From Parus major (lineage: Eukaryota > Chordata > Aves > Passeriformes > Paridae): a DNA stretch of 64,000 nt. The stretch spans positions 40,168,001 through 40,232,000 of the forward strand of contig NC_031799.1 of NCBI RefSeq assembly GCF_001522545.3, read 5' to 3'. The position numbers and the translations under genes were made by a program. Of this stretch, positions 45,029-59,070 are shown in pieces. Numbering within the stretch: position 1 is the stretch's first letter; every line of letters begins with the position of its first letter. The notes beneath the pieces are model-generated. The model saw only the letters and a list, made by a program, of their open reading frames with translations. It did not search any database and was not told the origin of the DNA.

Positions 45029-48000
45029 TTTGTTGTAACAGTCCAGCTGCACTTCATGAAGGTAATCCAATATTGCTGGGCCTGCATTCTCCTGTCTTTC
45101 AGAAGGGTGGTGTAATTATCATGCTGGATAGAGCTCAGGTGATTATTGAAGTGGAACATGGGTGGGTCTCTTCTACTTAAAATAGAAAGGGAGTGGGTGT
45201 TTGAGAGTTATGCAAGCTAGCAAGAGGCACAGCCATCTGCAGCTGCTCCAGGAAGAAGAGAGGAAAGGGGGAGTGTGTATTAACCTGGAGCTGCTATTAA
45301 CCTGGCCTTCAGGCTGGTATCTGTTGCTGCAGACTAAAGGCCAAGTGTAGCACAAGCTACAAGCAGGGGCCAGACACACCCCTCTGTATTGGATGTGTTT
45401 CCTGTATGGAAAAGAAGAGCCAAGATCAAGCAACAGAGTCCAAACTTGACTCCTCATCAGATGGCAACAAAGAGACAGGCTTATTCCTTTTCTAGGGAAG
45501 GCGAAGGAGCAAAAGGATTGTAAACTCTATTTGTTACATCCTGTCTGTTACTCCTTACTCTGTGCTAAGGCTGGGTTAGGAAACCCTACCTGCTCAGATA
45601 CTCAGATTCCTCTCTGAACACTTAAATGTTTTATCTAGAGAAGACTATCTCCTGAAGTTTCATGCATCAGTAAGAGAAAATCTAGAAGACTTTTATTTGT
45701 ACTCACTGTGCGTTATAATGCATGTTAAAAGAAAAATGGATTCCCTTTTAAGAAATGAGCATATGAAGTTAGACCAGTGAGTTACAATCTGGAAATAAAG
45801 ATAGAAAATGAAGTTAAAAATTTGAGATCTATGTAAATATCTGATTTAAATAGGCAGAACTGTGATTTATGTCACTCAATACTGAGCAACCTCCCCAGAA
45901 GGAGATCATCTTAAAGCATACAAAAACTAAGTTACCAACAGTATACTTCTTTTAGACTTATATTGCTGTTATAGGACCTCTAAAATAAATGTGAAACAAC
46001 TGATGATTAACCATAAATAATTGAGAACTAAGAAAGCAAAAAGGCATTTTGATCAGGCAGGTATGCATTTCTAATTGAAATCAGTTACCCAGGATGGGAC
46101 AGTAGCTAACAAATACAAGACTGCAAAAAGCAAAAAAAAAAAAAAACCAACAAAAAACCCAACAAAACATAAACCAAAGCAAACCAAAAAACAACTTGGT
46201 CCTCCTTCTCCCATGCTGATTTCATGACCCATTTATGACTTCATCAGTTTTTTTTAGTAAAGTTCCACTCTTACTGGTTTTATTCCTGACACACAACACA
46301 CTAAGAATCCTTCTATCTTTGAACTTGTCTTGAAAAATTAACCTCTTACTTTATAATATATCTCATTCAAAAAAGAATATGGACTCACACAGCTTGCACC
46401 TTATTATGGCTTTCTGAAATTTGAAAAAGGCACAAAAAATATGTTGCTAGGTTTTTAACAGCCTTGAAACACAATTTTTTTTTTCCCCAACAGTGATTGT
46501 CCAGGATAAAATACCACTTCTTTAAAGAAATACTGTACTATATACCATGAGGTTGCAGGGAGCTCCAAATTTCTTTGGCTCACCTAAAATTGCTAATAAA
46601 CTCGAGAATTGTTTGTCAGTCTTTATGGCTCTGGATGAAAACTATTTAAGCAATATGCCACTGACCTTATGCCCTACAAGGTAACCGTCTGATCCCAGTG
46701 CAAATACTTAAGGTTGCTCGTCCTTCAAGTTTATCAAAGCAGGAAATATGTTTCTGTGTGTGAAACCAAGGCAATGATAAAACAGTCCTTCTATTTAAAA
46801 TTAATTTAACATTTAATATTTTTTATTCAGTCCCCTCTTTCCTTTCTAGTTCAGAGGGTGAGATAACACATTATTAGTTACAGGCAAGTCTGAAACTGCA
46901 GAGACTATTCTGGAAGTCGGTTCATCACCACTGTCTCAGGCAGGTGATTGTCTCCAGAGAAAAACTAAATCACATTCATACACATCCCTGCAATGCACAA
47001 ATGTCCAAATGAGACCAGACAGATTCTTGAAGAGAAATTCTCCCTTATGCTAGAACAAGGTCCATTGCCCATTTAAATTGAATTTAGTTCTAAAAATAGG
47101 ATTTAAGGGAGATTTAAATAATTGAAGAAAGATTTTCAGCACAGCACAGAAATTTATATTTCTCCCTCACACTGATCTCACCACAATCATTACATTAATC
47201 TCCAGGGACACCATTTTCTCAGCTTATGCCCTGTTCTTCTTTGAGAAGAACATTTCTACAATTTACATAAACATTTACCATAGTTTTAGAATAAAATGCA
47301 TTTTAAAGTAGGTCCTATCATGTAGCAAAGCAACTATTATTTCACATGTAAAATGTACTAGCATCAGCATTTTTATCTGCTTGCTCAGAAATTATGATAA
47401 TTTTAAATCCATTATAAAATATGATTATTTTAATTGAATATTGCAAGTGTGGAACAGCAATATTCCTGCATTATTTTGCACCAATGGGAAACCTTGAGCT
47501 GTGTTGCTATAGCCTAAAATAACAGCAAACTGATGGAAGTAGCAATGATAAGAAGCAGAATGTTTTTTCTTTTAGGACTCATAACATAACTTCAAAAATA
47601 AAGGGAATTGTTTCTAGTATGAAACCAGCAATTAGATTCACAAATAGAAACTAGTAAGCACAAGAAAAATCGCAGACTCCAGGTCAGATTTTTCAGTTTC
47701 ATTTCCCAATTAAACAATAGGACTTTACCACTAGGAAAAATTATCTGTTACAAGAAACAATGAAACAATTGATGTTTTAATTTAGTCTTGTAAAACAAGT
47801 CTTTTCTTCCAAATATTAGAATCTGAAAAGCTGTAAACTCGTCAGGGAGGTGTTCAAAATTTCACAAGCAAAACTGGCTGAGGCATTGTACTTTTTAAAA
47901 CATTTTGACAGATTATGTCATTACCCAGCTCCAGGGAAGGCAAGGCAGTAGCTAAAGGCAGAATTATTTTCTTCTGCATAACTCTTTGTTTTGACTTTTT

Positions 48001-50285
48001 TCCTCTTGTAGATGAATCTACTTGTTTTCTATGACTATTAAGCCAGGTAATTTTTTTAAACACTTACTTTAACAAAAGATGATAGGTGTTCTTTGGTTAT
48101 TGGCTGTTTTTAAAATTTCCTAATCTTCTTTCCTTGAATTCTGCTGAAATCTTACTCTGGAAGGGCTTATTTGATGGCAAAATCTAATAATGACACTCTG
48201 TGCCTCTCTGGTCACATCCACCCAGATTTCACCATTATCAAAACACCAGTCCTGGGAAGCAGCTGATATGATCTATATTAATTTTACTGAGAGAGAAAAC
48301 AAGACATAATGAAAGTGTCTGGAAAAGCTTCCTGTGAATTTTGTAGCAATGCCAGGACCTGAACACAAGTTGTGGTGTGATTTGATTCCTAAGCCAGTGG
48401 TTTCCAAACTACAGCTAGGAACTCATTGCACAATTGTGGTCAAGATTCTACAGATAATACACAAAGCTGCCTTTACAGTGTTTTCAGTTGGAGAAATTGA
48501 TTGTAAGAGACTGTGAGAAGTTACACTCCCTTGATCTGAAATATTTGGAATGAACAACATTTTCCTGTGAGTATGAAAAATATAGTCAGAAGGTATGTAG
48601 CTTTAATTGCTAAATAAGTTTGAGCCTTCATACATCTGTATTTTTCTCTTCAGAGAAGTATGAATGAAAAGTGCCATCATAGCAAGTTGTGTTACATGCT
48701 TACACCAACAAATGTATGTATATCCTAAAATAGAAAAAAGAGAGAAAATACTTACTCCAAGAAAAAATATGTAGTTGCAGTATAGGAAAAGAACATTTAC
48801 TTCAAGAAATATGGTGAAGTTCCATACATTATGTAGGACCCAGGAAGGATGCATAGTTACTTCAGGTACCTTCTAAGTCCATTTAAAGAGATGGGAATAC
48901 TGCCTGGTTGTCTTACAGGCATACTTAAATCCTCCTGTGCTGTGGCTACTGCGTCCATTTTTCCAGGACACGTTCTCCTCTCCTGCTCTCAGTGTCTTGT
49001 CCAGGCAGATTTTTGGTAAAAGCAGTTCATGCCTGTGGTTTTTAACCCCTGAGAAAGAAGGAGCCAGTGTGTGGGAGGGAGAGCAACAGTACCTGTGCCA
49101 GCACAGCAGGAGAAGCTGAGCAGGCAGCAACTGGCTTCTGGACAGAGACCTTAAGCTGGGTCAAGAAGACCAGCCTAAGGTCTTCTTTGCAAAAGACAAA
49201 AGAAGGTGGCCAGCTTAGGATAAGGAATGTAGGGAGACATGTGAAAGGAATGGGAGCATCCAGAGTGGGAGAAATATATATTTTTTTTTTTTCTTCTTGC
49301 AGCCATATAATCCTGAGTTGGGATGCACTGGGAGTCTCAGGACAAGCCAGGACTGAAGCAGATGGGGCTGGGATCTGCATGTTGCATGAGGGATGGGGTT
49401 ACACTGGAAAAGCTCCACTCTATTCACTCACACAACTAGGCATCCTAAGGTTTGTGGGCCAGAGACTTGAGAAAATACCCATTAAAACCACAAGGCCAGG
49501 CACCACCCTAATTCCCTTTTTTGATACTGGAGCCTTCTGTCACCAGGAGACATATCAGAAGGAGCCACAAGGTAATTGCTGCAGCAGGTAACAGCCACTG
49601 AGCACACAGAAGGTATTTTTCTGGCTGTTTGCCGTGCTGTGAATGGACCCTGAGGACTCAGAAGAGATGTTGAGGGCCACTAGAGAGCTTGTGGGGCAGC
49701 TCTGTTTTGGCAGCTGGACCTGATCACAGCTCTGTGGTGTGAGGGTAGGCGGGGGCCTGGGTGCTGCACAGCACTTTTGGGCTGGGGTTAGCACCACACC
49801 AAACTCAGGCACTGCTTTGCCCCCTGCAGCACCACATCTTTGCTCTAGCTGAGCTCTGGCAATTGAATAGAAGTGGACCTGAAACACACTCTCCTGGTAG
49901 TAACTTTAACCAGCTGGCTTTGTCTAGAGGTACATTATTGCTACCATTTTTCTCTCTTTTAAACACTGTTTTAGTGAAATATCCAACACAGTGAAGTTAG
50001 CGTAGTTAAAAAAAAGTGCTTGCCTTCTTCTCTGTTGTATTATTCTGAAAGACAAGATGTCTGAATAGTTTATTTCTGCATGCACTGGTCATTTAGAGTC
50101 CTTTTATCGTCCACCTTTACAACAGCCAGCTGAATCTTCAAAGCACTATTTGGTATATGAGCAAGGTATAACTTGTTCTCTCATCATGTGTCCTCCATCC
50201 CAAATAACTTGAAATTGAGACAGTTTGAACAAAGACTTTGAGAGAGTAAGATTTTACTTAGTCACTGCATTTCCTACCTGCATTT
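45029..50285. other. Intergenic, no gene seen
   Basis: No gene or dated retroelement is recognised. An A-rich/CAAA tract lies at 46128-46193. The 174-codon frame at 49067-49591 includes a poly-Phe run from a T tract and has no domain; I do not call it. Confidence 0.55.
46128..46193. repeat. A-rich / CAAA low-complexity tract
   Basis: Fourteen A followed by CCAAC, AAAAC and CCAAA-type units. It may be the tail of an old retroposon, but no body is recognisable next to it. Confidence 0.7.
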
Positions 50286-50372
50286 ATACATACATGTATG
50301 CACATATACACACACATGTATATACACACACACACACACATATATATTATACACACACTTATATATATATAT
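50286..50372. repeat. Compound CA/TA microsatellite
   Basis: Alternating TACA, CACA and TATA units, including (CA) runs at about 50325-50340 and (TA) runs at about 50360-50372. It is likely to vary in length between individuals. Confidence 0.9.
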
Positions 50373-53099
50373 GGAGAACAGAAGAAAAACAAGACATTCT
50401 AAAACCAGAACATACCTAGATTAATTTATTCCTGTGTAGTTTTGCTGTAATTCTTAACATCTGCTCCCCACAGTGGATGACAAGTGCTGGGAATATTTTT
50501 TTTTGTGTTGAGAAGAGAATGTTTACTAATGATTAGTATTCTGGCAGCCATGCTTATTACAGCAATCCTGTATATGCTGTTAACAGTGACCCACCTGTAG
50601 GCCTGTGTGCCTCCTTCATAAAGCTATTCTGAGACTGCCCTGCATTATTCATCATTGCAACCATTCAGACTTCAGAAACATATCTGGGCACCAGTAATAA
50701 TGCTGTTTTCCTTAAGGCAAAACAAAGCTAGGCTGTCCTCAGTCTTCCTGTCTTCAACCTGTCCCCTCCTTCTTGCTTTTGCTCACTCTCCTTCTTCCCA
50801 AGTTTACCAGTTGAATAGTTCATCTTTTACAAGGTTCTCTGTAGAGACCTGGGCAAAAATCAAAATCAGCTTTCTTTATAAAATGCAGCTCCTCAGGAGA
50901 GCCCCTTTTTAAAGTCCACAATTATCATGGCTGGACAGTAACCCACTCTATAACGTGTTTTTCAATAGAGTCCATAATAATTTATAAGGCCTCTGAAATT
51001 AACCCTTAATCGCCTCCATCCCACCACTGTGTACAATGTGAATTATACTTCTAGGAGACACGAACTGAACTGCTTGGTTACAGAACAGAGGGGATATTTT
51101 TAAAGCAAAGCAGTCTTTAGCCCCACAGTTATATCCCTAGCCAAGCACACTGAATTTTTTTAGTAAAGTTTTAATCCCGGCCCCACAGCATGCCACACAT
51201 TCTCAGCTCTGAGTGACCTGAGTGTATGGAACGAAAATGTCAGGAGTTTTTAGCGCCTGCTGCAGTGAGACTCGCAGGATTAACAAAACTTGCCGGCATC
51301 AGCCGGCTGCAGTTTGGCCGCTTTCCACTTCAGCAGTTTCCCACGAGAGGGCAATGTCATCCCTGTTTTCCATCCTCCTGGAGAACCCTCCGCAGCTTTC
51401 TCAGCCTGCACACTGCCCCCTCTGCTGACCGGTCCACGCTCAGATTGCTGCGTTGTTCTTACATAAATGGATCTGTTTAACATTGTGGTGATTGGTCTTC
51501 AATAACTGCTCTACCATTTGCTGGCAAAGGAAATACTAGTAACTACGAGACTGTTGGCAAAGGCACTGTAAGCTCCAAAATTATTTATCGTTATGTGAGC
51601 CCTGAACTTGTGTGTTCCTTTGAAATATTATAATTCACTTTCTACAATGATTTATAAGAGGAAAGCAGCTTCAGACATTCGTGCTGGCTGGCTATCCTTA
51701 CACAATGCAATACAATTATCAAGCAGATGAGCAGGAGTTGTTTTCTTGTGTAACTGTTACTGACGGGGAGCTGTAGGGGAAAAAAGTTGTGAGGAAGAAG
51801 AGGAGCATTACTGTTTGGTACACATCATCAGTGCCAAAGCTGTCCTGTAAACCTACCTCGTGTTTCAATAATCTGCTATGAGAGCTCTTCATGTATCAGG
51901 AACAAACTATGTGTTTGCTGTTTCGAACCCAAGGTGAGTCAGTCATGCTCTACCCCTTCCCCCTGTACCTGTCTGTTTAAAAAGTGCAGTTTTTATAGCT
52001 GGTTTTTGTTCTTTTTGCCTTTACAGGCAGAAAGGACAAACTAGCAACACCCTCCATCCCAGTGATACCGGTTGTTTTGCCATTTGGCCTGTCAGCAGTA
52101 CAAGCACAACATTGCAACATCCAACTCCTCCACATCATTCTCTCTTCACCACAGCGGCAGGAAAGATAAATGGCATTCCAGAAGAAACATCTCAGCAGAA
52201 ATCCATGCCAGTGCTACATCTCTGCGTCTCACAGGAAGCCTTTTATATCTTCCTGAATTGAGTCTACGTGAATTGCCCAAGTGAGTGTGCCGTGTCCAGG
52301 GCTAGGTATCAGAGCTTCCTGGCTCCAGGCCTTCTGTTTTGACACAGCTCTTTCAAAAAGTGACTGTAGACACTGGTAAGTTTTCAGAATTGCAACTGGT
52401 GAAGCTTACACAAATGCTTTTCTTTCCTCAAAGCATGCATGCTGCAAGTTTTAAACCCCTAGTACTAAGGGGGTGGGAAAACCATTCCAGTTTGAGAAGC
52501 AGCATTCTCATTTTTCTAATGGAGTTATACCTTTTATTAATACCCAAAACCACCTGTCCAAAGCAGAGAAAACACTAAAATTGGACTGTTTTATTTTTCT
52601 CTGAGGTACATTTTCAATTTGATATTTCAGGGGTCAGATGATGTTTTGAAAATGCTCCCACAGATGCCTTTTCTGCATTCCTCCTGCCACTGTGGATCAT
52701 GTTCATTCAGTGCACTCTTGGCTGGTGTGATTATTCATGTGCTGCAGTGGTGATGCTCTCTGGGGCATTCAGTTGCTGCTGGAGATGTGTGATGGAAAAG
52801 GAACTCTGCTGCCCACTGTGAGCAATAAACACACTGTGGACTCTTTAGGCAGATTTGCGGTTTCCATTGTCTGAACATCCTTCTAGACTCATCCAGAGTC
52901 TCTTCTGCTACCTGAATGGTGTAAAAGGATTAGAAGAGAGTCATAAACATCCACACAGTTCATGTTACAATTGCCATTCATCTCCTCTCTTGAGATAATT
53001 TGTTAATCTAGAAATTATTTGTTAGTTTAATTCTCCAATATAGTAAAAGAGACTGAACAAATTTACAGAAACATTTTTTTCTCCTTTTTCCCTCTCTGT
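50373..53099. other. Intergenic; GC-richer island-like segment at 51.2-51.5 kb
   Basis: No gene is recognised. The segment 51225-51470 is GC-richer than its surroundings and has several CpGs, a CTCF-like CCACGAGAGGGCA at 51341-51353 and overlapping open frames without domains. A donor-like AAGGTGAGTC at 51931-51940 also contains an AP-1 site (TGAGTCA 51935-51941). Confidence 0.5.
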
Positions 53100-53330
53100 T
53101 TAGTGGGGATTTTTTGTTTGTTTGTGTTTTTTTGTTTTGTTTGTTTGTTTGTTGTTTGGTTTTTTTACTCATTTTGGGGGGGTTGTGTGTGTGGTTTTTT
53201 TGTTTTTTTCCTTTTTCTGTTTCTTCTGGTTCGGTTTGGGGTTTCTGTTTGGTTTTTTTGTTTGTTTTGTTTGTTTGTTTCCTTGGGGTTTGGTTTTTTT
53301 GGGTTTTGGTCCTTTGGGGCTTTTTTTTGA
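53100..53330. repeat. TTTG / T-G low-complexity tract
   Basis: About 230 bases of almost only T and G on the + strand, built from TTTG and GGTTTTTT units. The apparent Phe/Cys/Val-rich open frames here are by-products of the base composition. Confidence 0.95.
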
Positions 53331-56035
53331 GTGTTACATGTATTTAAAAAACTTAAGTTCCACTTAAGTGCAGCTCCTCAGTTGCTTATTAGTTTAATGT
53401 TTTGTCTAGGTACAGCTGTAAAACTGTGGCAGTTAAATGTGATTCCAAGTGAACAAGCTAAACAGTCTCTCCGGAGTTACACCTATGGAATACAGCCAAA
53501 GTGAGTACAAACTGAGCTTGTACTGCATGGCACACAGCTGTGCAGCTGCAGGGCACCTTTGGCACAAATGTTATCCTGTGTTCACTGACCCTCACATCTC
53601 GCATTTGGAGTAAGCTTGAAGGGAAGGAATAAGGATCACATTTCAAAGCCTTCTCAGCCCACATGAAATAAACCATGTCTCTAGCACAGCTATCTTACAG
53701 TCTTGAAACTTTAACTGTTCAGTGCATGTTTGGGGATTAAAGCATGTTGTTTCCACAGAGCATGTACTCTAGTTTTTGGGGCCCTGGTTCAGAGGTTTGG
53801 GATGTGTGATATATTGGGAACTGGTTTTCTTTTGCACATTTTAATTGTGCGAAATTTGTTTTAATAAATGTAGATTGCCTGTGTCATAAAAATATAAACC
53901 ATGTCATATGTGATGACGAGAGTGTCTCAGCTAAATTTGGCAAGCCATATTACTGTAAAAATATTTGAATAAGGTAACTGAACAGTCCAAATAGTGATAT
54001 TGTGGTTTTGTTGAATGATTTTTAAACTGCTGCCATTTTTCTAGACTATATGGGTGTGCTTTGAAACAGAACCTTTTGAAATGAGCCCTAAATATACTTT
54101 GGAAAATAAGGCAGTTGGAATCAAGTGATATTTATTTTTTAATTGGATCCTGGGATTATTAACCTCTTGGTTACTGGGAAAGAAATCTAGATAAAAATGA
54201 CACATTGCACTATTATTTGCATTCAGCTGATAGAAACTGACATGTTTTCATTTTATCTTACATGGATTTCAGCAGAGAAATTCTAATGTGCAGGGTTTTC
54301 TTTTCTTTAAACAGAGAACCTGGGAAATAGTTTGAAAATTATGATTTAATAATAGGCATATACATCAAAATGACAAATGCATTTGATAGGTCTGCAAATA
54401 CTGTACATTGTTATAGTTCTACATTTCTGAAGTCTCTGAATTTTATTTTTGTTCCTTTTAATTACATCAATATTTCTCTGAGGATTTAAAAGAGAAAACT
54501 CATGCACAGAATGAGAGAACATGACAGAAGTTTTGTTTCTTCAGCACATTTGCAGAAAAAAGCCCCAAAAGATCTGTAAAACAGATCACTTAGTCTGCAG
54601 TGATAAGCTGCTGATTGTTACTTGTGCAATGATCCCTACAAATTGTGCCAATATCCTTCAGAAGCAACATACCAGAAGATTAAAGCCTTGTGAAAATATC
54701 ATAACTCACAGTATTCCTATTGTGACAAGGGAGACAAGTCTATTTCCCGTCAAACCCCAGCCCTGCCTGTCTCTTGTTTATCATGTCAGCTCCTAAAGCA
54801 TCACCAATGGTTCCTTCCCATTTTTTTTACCCACTACCCACTTCCTCTCCTTACAGTGGGCGGGTTTGGCTGTGCTACAGGATACGTTCATGATGCTCTT
54901 TGCCGTTCATAACTGGTAAATGGTTGCCTCTGGAGTGATGCAGAAGACATGTCAGTGTCTGGGAGCTGGAATTGTGTGAGTTGGCATATTCCCTTTCTAC
55001 TGGGTGTCAGATGAAAAACATGGCAGCTGTAATCCTCAAAATGGTAAGCCACAGCACACCACTGGGCACAAGTGGGTAGAGCACAACAGACAGTGCCTAT
55101 TAGTTCAAATTAGAAAGCAATTTTCAATTACTTGTTGTATTGACAATAAAAAAGTTGATGCTTGGTCATCAGAGGAATAGTCTTCTGCCATGTGTTCCAG
55201 ATGTTTCATGGTGGTGGCTTGGCCCCGATGAGTTTCTACCATTTGCTGGAGCATTACTTGAACCATGAGTACAGGCTGCTTTGTTCTCTACCTGGTGAAT
55301 GCCTGTTCTGGAGAAGTGTAACAGAGCAATTCCCCTACAGAAAAACCAGAACTTGACAAATGAAGGGCATCAGGCTCCTAAGGAAAAGAAAGCCCAGCAA
55401 CATTAACCATGGTAAAGGAGCTCTGGGCTTTAGGGCTTTTTTGATGGAGTATCAAAGCATCTATGCAGTAGGTTTAGCATCCAGGAGTGCACTCAAGAAC
55501 CCCTCATCATGCAAGGTGTAGGACAATTCTTTAAAAAAAAGCAGAGTTTGGGAGAGGACAATTCTTTGTAGTGTTTTGTGCACCAAGGATCACTTCTCTG
55601 ATTAGAGCTTGCATCAGCAAATGCAATATGATGAGCCATCCAAAGTTCATTGCCAGCCTGTGGAAAACAGATCAGATGTATTACATTTAACAGATAAAAT
55701 CAACAGTTGATTGTGATCAGGGTGACTAATCAGAGTACTTTAACAAGGAAAATGGCCTGCAAGATGAAGCCTCCACATTCTCATGGAGATTTGTTATTTT
55801 TGTGATCTGCGCTGTTCATGCTCTTAAAATATATAGTGTGAATACAAGAAAGCTGTGTCATGACCTTTACTTTTAGCAATAAAGTGTTGTTTTTCTTTCT
55901 TGGGGATTTTTTACAGAAAGCAGTGAGTTCATCATCCTGTATGTTCTGCAGTGTGTGTGGCAGGTTTAAACTCTCAGGTTTAAAAGCTATGGCTGAAGTG
56001 GGATGAAAACAGAAAACTGTTTCCGTTATGTATTT
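53331..56035. other. Intergenic, no gene seen
   Basis: AT-rich sequence with no recognisable repeat or domain. The 91-codon frame at 54521-54796 is not supported by any motif. Confidence 0.6.
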
Positions 56036-56082
56036 TATACATATATATATATAAAAATATATATTTATAAATATATAGAGTC
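56036..56082. repeat. AT-rich simple repeat
   Basis: TATATA and AAATATA units, low complexity. Confidence 0.85.
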
Positions 56083-59070
56083 TGTCCCATGACTGAAGAG
56101 ACAGTGAGGGTCATTGTCTCCTAAGGGAAAGCTGCATGAACCAGTGATGGGGGAGAGATACTCAAAGTCATACTCGTTTATTTTCTTTCCAGTTTCTGAA
56201 ATTAATTTGCTCTGTGACCTTGATCAAACCTTACAGCTGCTGTTTACCATGAATCAAAACCAGACAATGTTCTTTTAATTGAAAAACACTTTTAAATGAG
56301 AGGATACCAAAATCCATGGAAATCATCTTAGAAATCAAAGATAACCAGTTGTGCCCAGATAGGGTACTGTAGATGTAGGCCTTACCATTCCCCATAGTTC
56401 AACACAACTAAGACTGCAATAGTGTTGTGAGGAGTTTCATTCTTTTTGTTTCCCAGATTTTAACCCCTTCTCACTCCCCCAGAACTTTTTGAAGCGTCTG
56501 GCATAGATGTGGCATAGATGTGGCATAGTACCACAATTTAAAATTAAAACAAGGAAGCTACAATAAACCACCCCAGTTTCAAAACACAGGCAGAAAGATC
56601 TGAATCCTATTGCCTTCTCTGCAACTGGAAACTCATGAGGATGAGTCTGGGCAGTAAACATTTTCTTAGAGATGGATTCTCTAGACAGCCATAACCATGC
56701 TGTGATCCCAACATTTATAAATATGATTTTCTTGCTGTGAAGTAGAGAGAGGGCTCTGTGCTCTACTCTTGTTCCTTGGTTCCTGTGGAAGTTACTACGG
56801 CAAGGGGATGGTCTGGCTGCTCACGGCAGGAGTGACACTGACACCACACTTCCCGTTCTGCTTTCATTGATTCAGATGGTCAGGTGCTGGTAGAAGCCCC
56901 CTGGACTGCCAGCCACAGCAAGGACAGACTTGTCCAGTCAGTGATTTATCTGCTCCATGGAGAGCTGACATGGGATCAGGCCCTGTCCTGCAGCTGATTT
57001 GAACTTTGACAGCTGCCAGTAAATGTCTGTGTTGTGTCCCATGTTAAAAGTTCTCAGAGGATCTCATGATGCCTTAGGTTCTGTCAGATCCTGTGCATAC
57101 AGAATGAACAGGGATGAACTGCCCCTATACTGTGCAAATAGGCTTAAGTATTCTCTGGGTAGCTGTAAAGAAGCTTGCACCACGTTCACAGGATCAACCT
57201 TCTCACTTCTACTTACCTGACATCTAAGCCATTCCATTTTGTTCTTTTCTGAATTCCAGCAAAGTGAATACTCTCTAAAAGAGAAATCTTTTATTTCTCA
57301 GTGGCTCAGTAAAGTACAGAGTCTGAAGTAACACACTTCTGTTTTTTCTTTCTGCCTGACCACAGGTTGCAAAGCTTTCTTCCTTTGTGGAAAGTCTGTT
57401 GGAGCAGCTATTCTGCTCCACTGTCATCTTCCCCCTTCTCTTACCCAGGTTACAGTTTTCTACTATCAGTCCCTCCCTGGTAAGGGCAGCCTGGTCTGTA
57501 TTGTGGGAGATAGTGTGGAGCTGCACATACAATCTTCCCCTAGAAATCCTCAGAGAACTGAAAAACCAGCATCCTTAAGGAAGGTATGATTTCAGACCAT
57601 CTCCACATCTCCACAGGAGTCCAACTGGTACTGACATGAAGAAAGCAAAGGAATTTTTCTTCCTTGCTCTGGGCTAGGCACCATATGGTATTGTTGCAGG
57701 AGAAAAATTGGGTAAAATGTTACTTCTTGATGTTTTTTAAGGGAGAATGAAATAATTATTTCAATTGTGATGCTTGATATTGCAACCATTCTTTTCTTGT
57801 AAGTGCATTATTACCATATATTGATATGTGTGTCTTCTTTTCCAACCCAATGGCAAGATGTGGACCACGCTTTCAAGGAATGTAGTCTAACTAAAAGAAA
57901 TGTGGTATATACATTGAACAGCCTTCTGAGGGAAAGCTTTAGGCTTGTGGCACAATCAGGATCAAGAGATTAGGTGGCAGCCTTTTCATTTGCAATGTGT
58001 TTTACCTCAATATCAATTCAAGAATAAGAATGAGCTAATGCAAATTACACTAGAATAGTAATTTTTTCCCTAATGCCCTGGGTGTGTAACAGCCCACTAA
58101 ATGGCAGTTGTTGTTTGAAAGAGTCTGAAGAACTCACAAATCATTTATATTTCCAAGACACTGCCTCTACCATACAGACTATGATTCAATAATTTTCTTC
58201 ATACTGTGACTCTTGAGAGTGACAAGTGTCAGAAAGGCAAGTGGTACTGGGCTGGACATGCCTTCGTTGAATGGCCAGATGATGGTGCTCTCAAAGTGTC
58301 CCAAGTCTCTAAACCTTTACGGTTCAGCTCTTAGGAAGAGACATTGTATTGAGATTTACCAGCTGAAAGCATTAGTCCTTGAAAATTCAGGTAATTGTGA
58401 GAAAAAAAAAAGTCATGACTAAACCCATGCAAACTTTAGTGATTTTCAAGGATTGTTGGCAATGCTAAATGTAAGGTTTGTGTACTTACAGCCCACTTCA
58501 TGTTTTGCAAGACTCACAGCTGGCAAATAACTTATTTCCAGTATTTCTGTGTTGTTTTTAGAACTGTACAAAATGTTCCATGCTTAGACAATTCTTCTCA
58601 AAGCAGGCACAAATTGAACAAGAAAATCACATCTCAAGTGGTATATTTGGGTCTCAGAGTACTCTTGTTTAAAAAAAAATCTGTAAAGCAATAGTGACTC
58701 AGGGCTTTGCATAGGTCACAGTGAATCAGTGATTCAGCTGAGATAAGATGATTGACTCCCCTTTCCCTTTTTTTACCCCATCTATTAGATCCCCCTGCCA
58801 GTATAAACAGTCTGCATAACTTGGTAAGGAGGTTAAAATGTCAGGTCGAGTTCATTTTAAATTGCTTGAGCCACTTGTGGAATGTAAACTCTATGATCAA
58901 GTTGGTATTTAACCACAAATCTTCAAACAGTTCAGCACTGAGACAAAAAATGATTGCATAGCAAGCTACGGCTGCCTGATAGATACAGGCCAACAGTGTA
59001 GGTGGGTCTTATCTTCTGTTGGAACTTCTAAAGTGATTTGCTATCTCCATATAACAGATGTGTTTCATTC
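56083..59070. other. Intergenic, no gene seen
   Basis: Includes a small 11-bp tandem (TGGCATAGATG, 2.7 copies, 56499-56528). Nothing else is recognised. Confidence 0.6.
56499..56528. repeat. 11-bp tandem repeat
   Basis: TGGCATAGATG twice plus the first 8 bases of a third copy. Confidence 0.85.

Noticed and set aside
49067..49591. 174-codon frame
   Set aside because: It includes a poly-Phe run from a T tract, has no domain or signal, and the other strand is open too. It could only be revived by transcript or conservation evidence.
53103..53367. Three overlapping Phe/Cys/Val/Leu-rich frames resembling membrane proteins
   Set aside because: They are translations of a T/G-only low-complexity tract in three frames.
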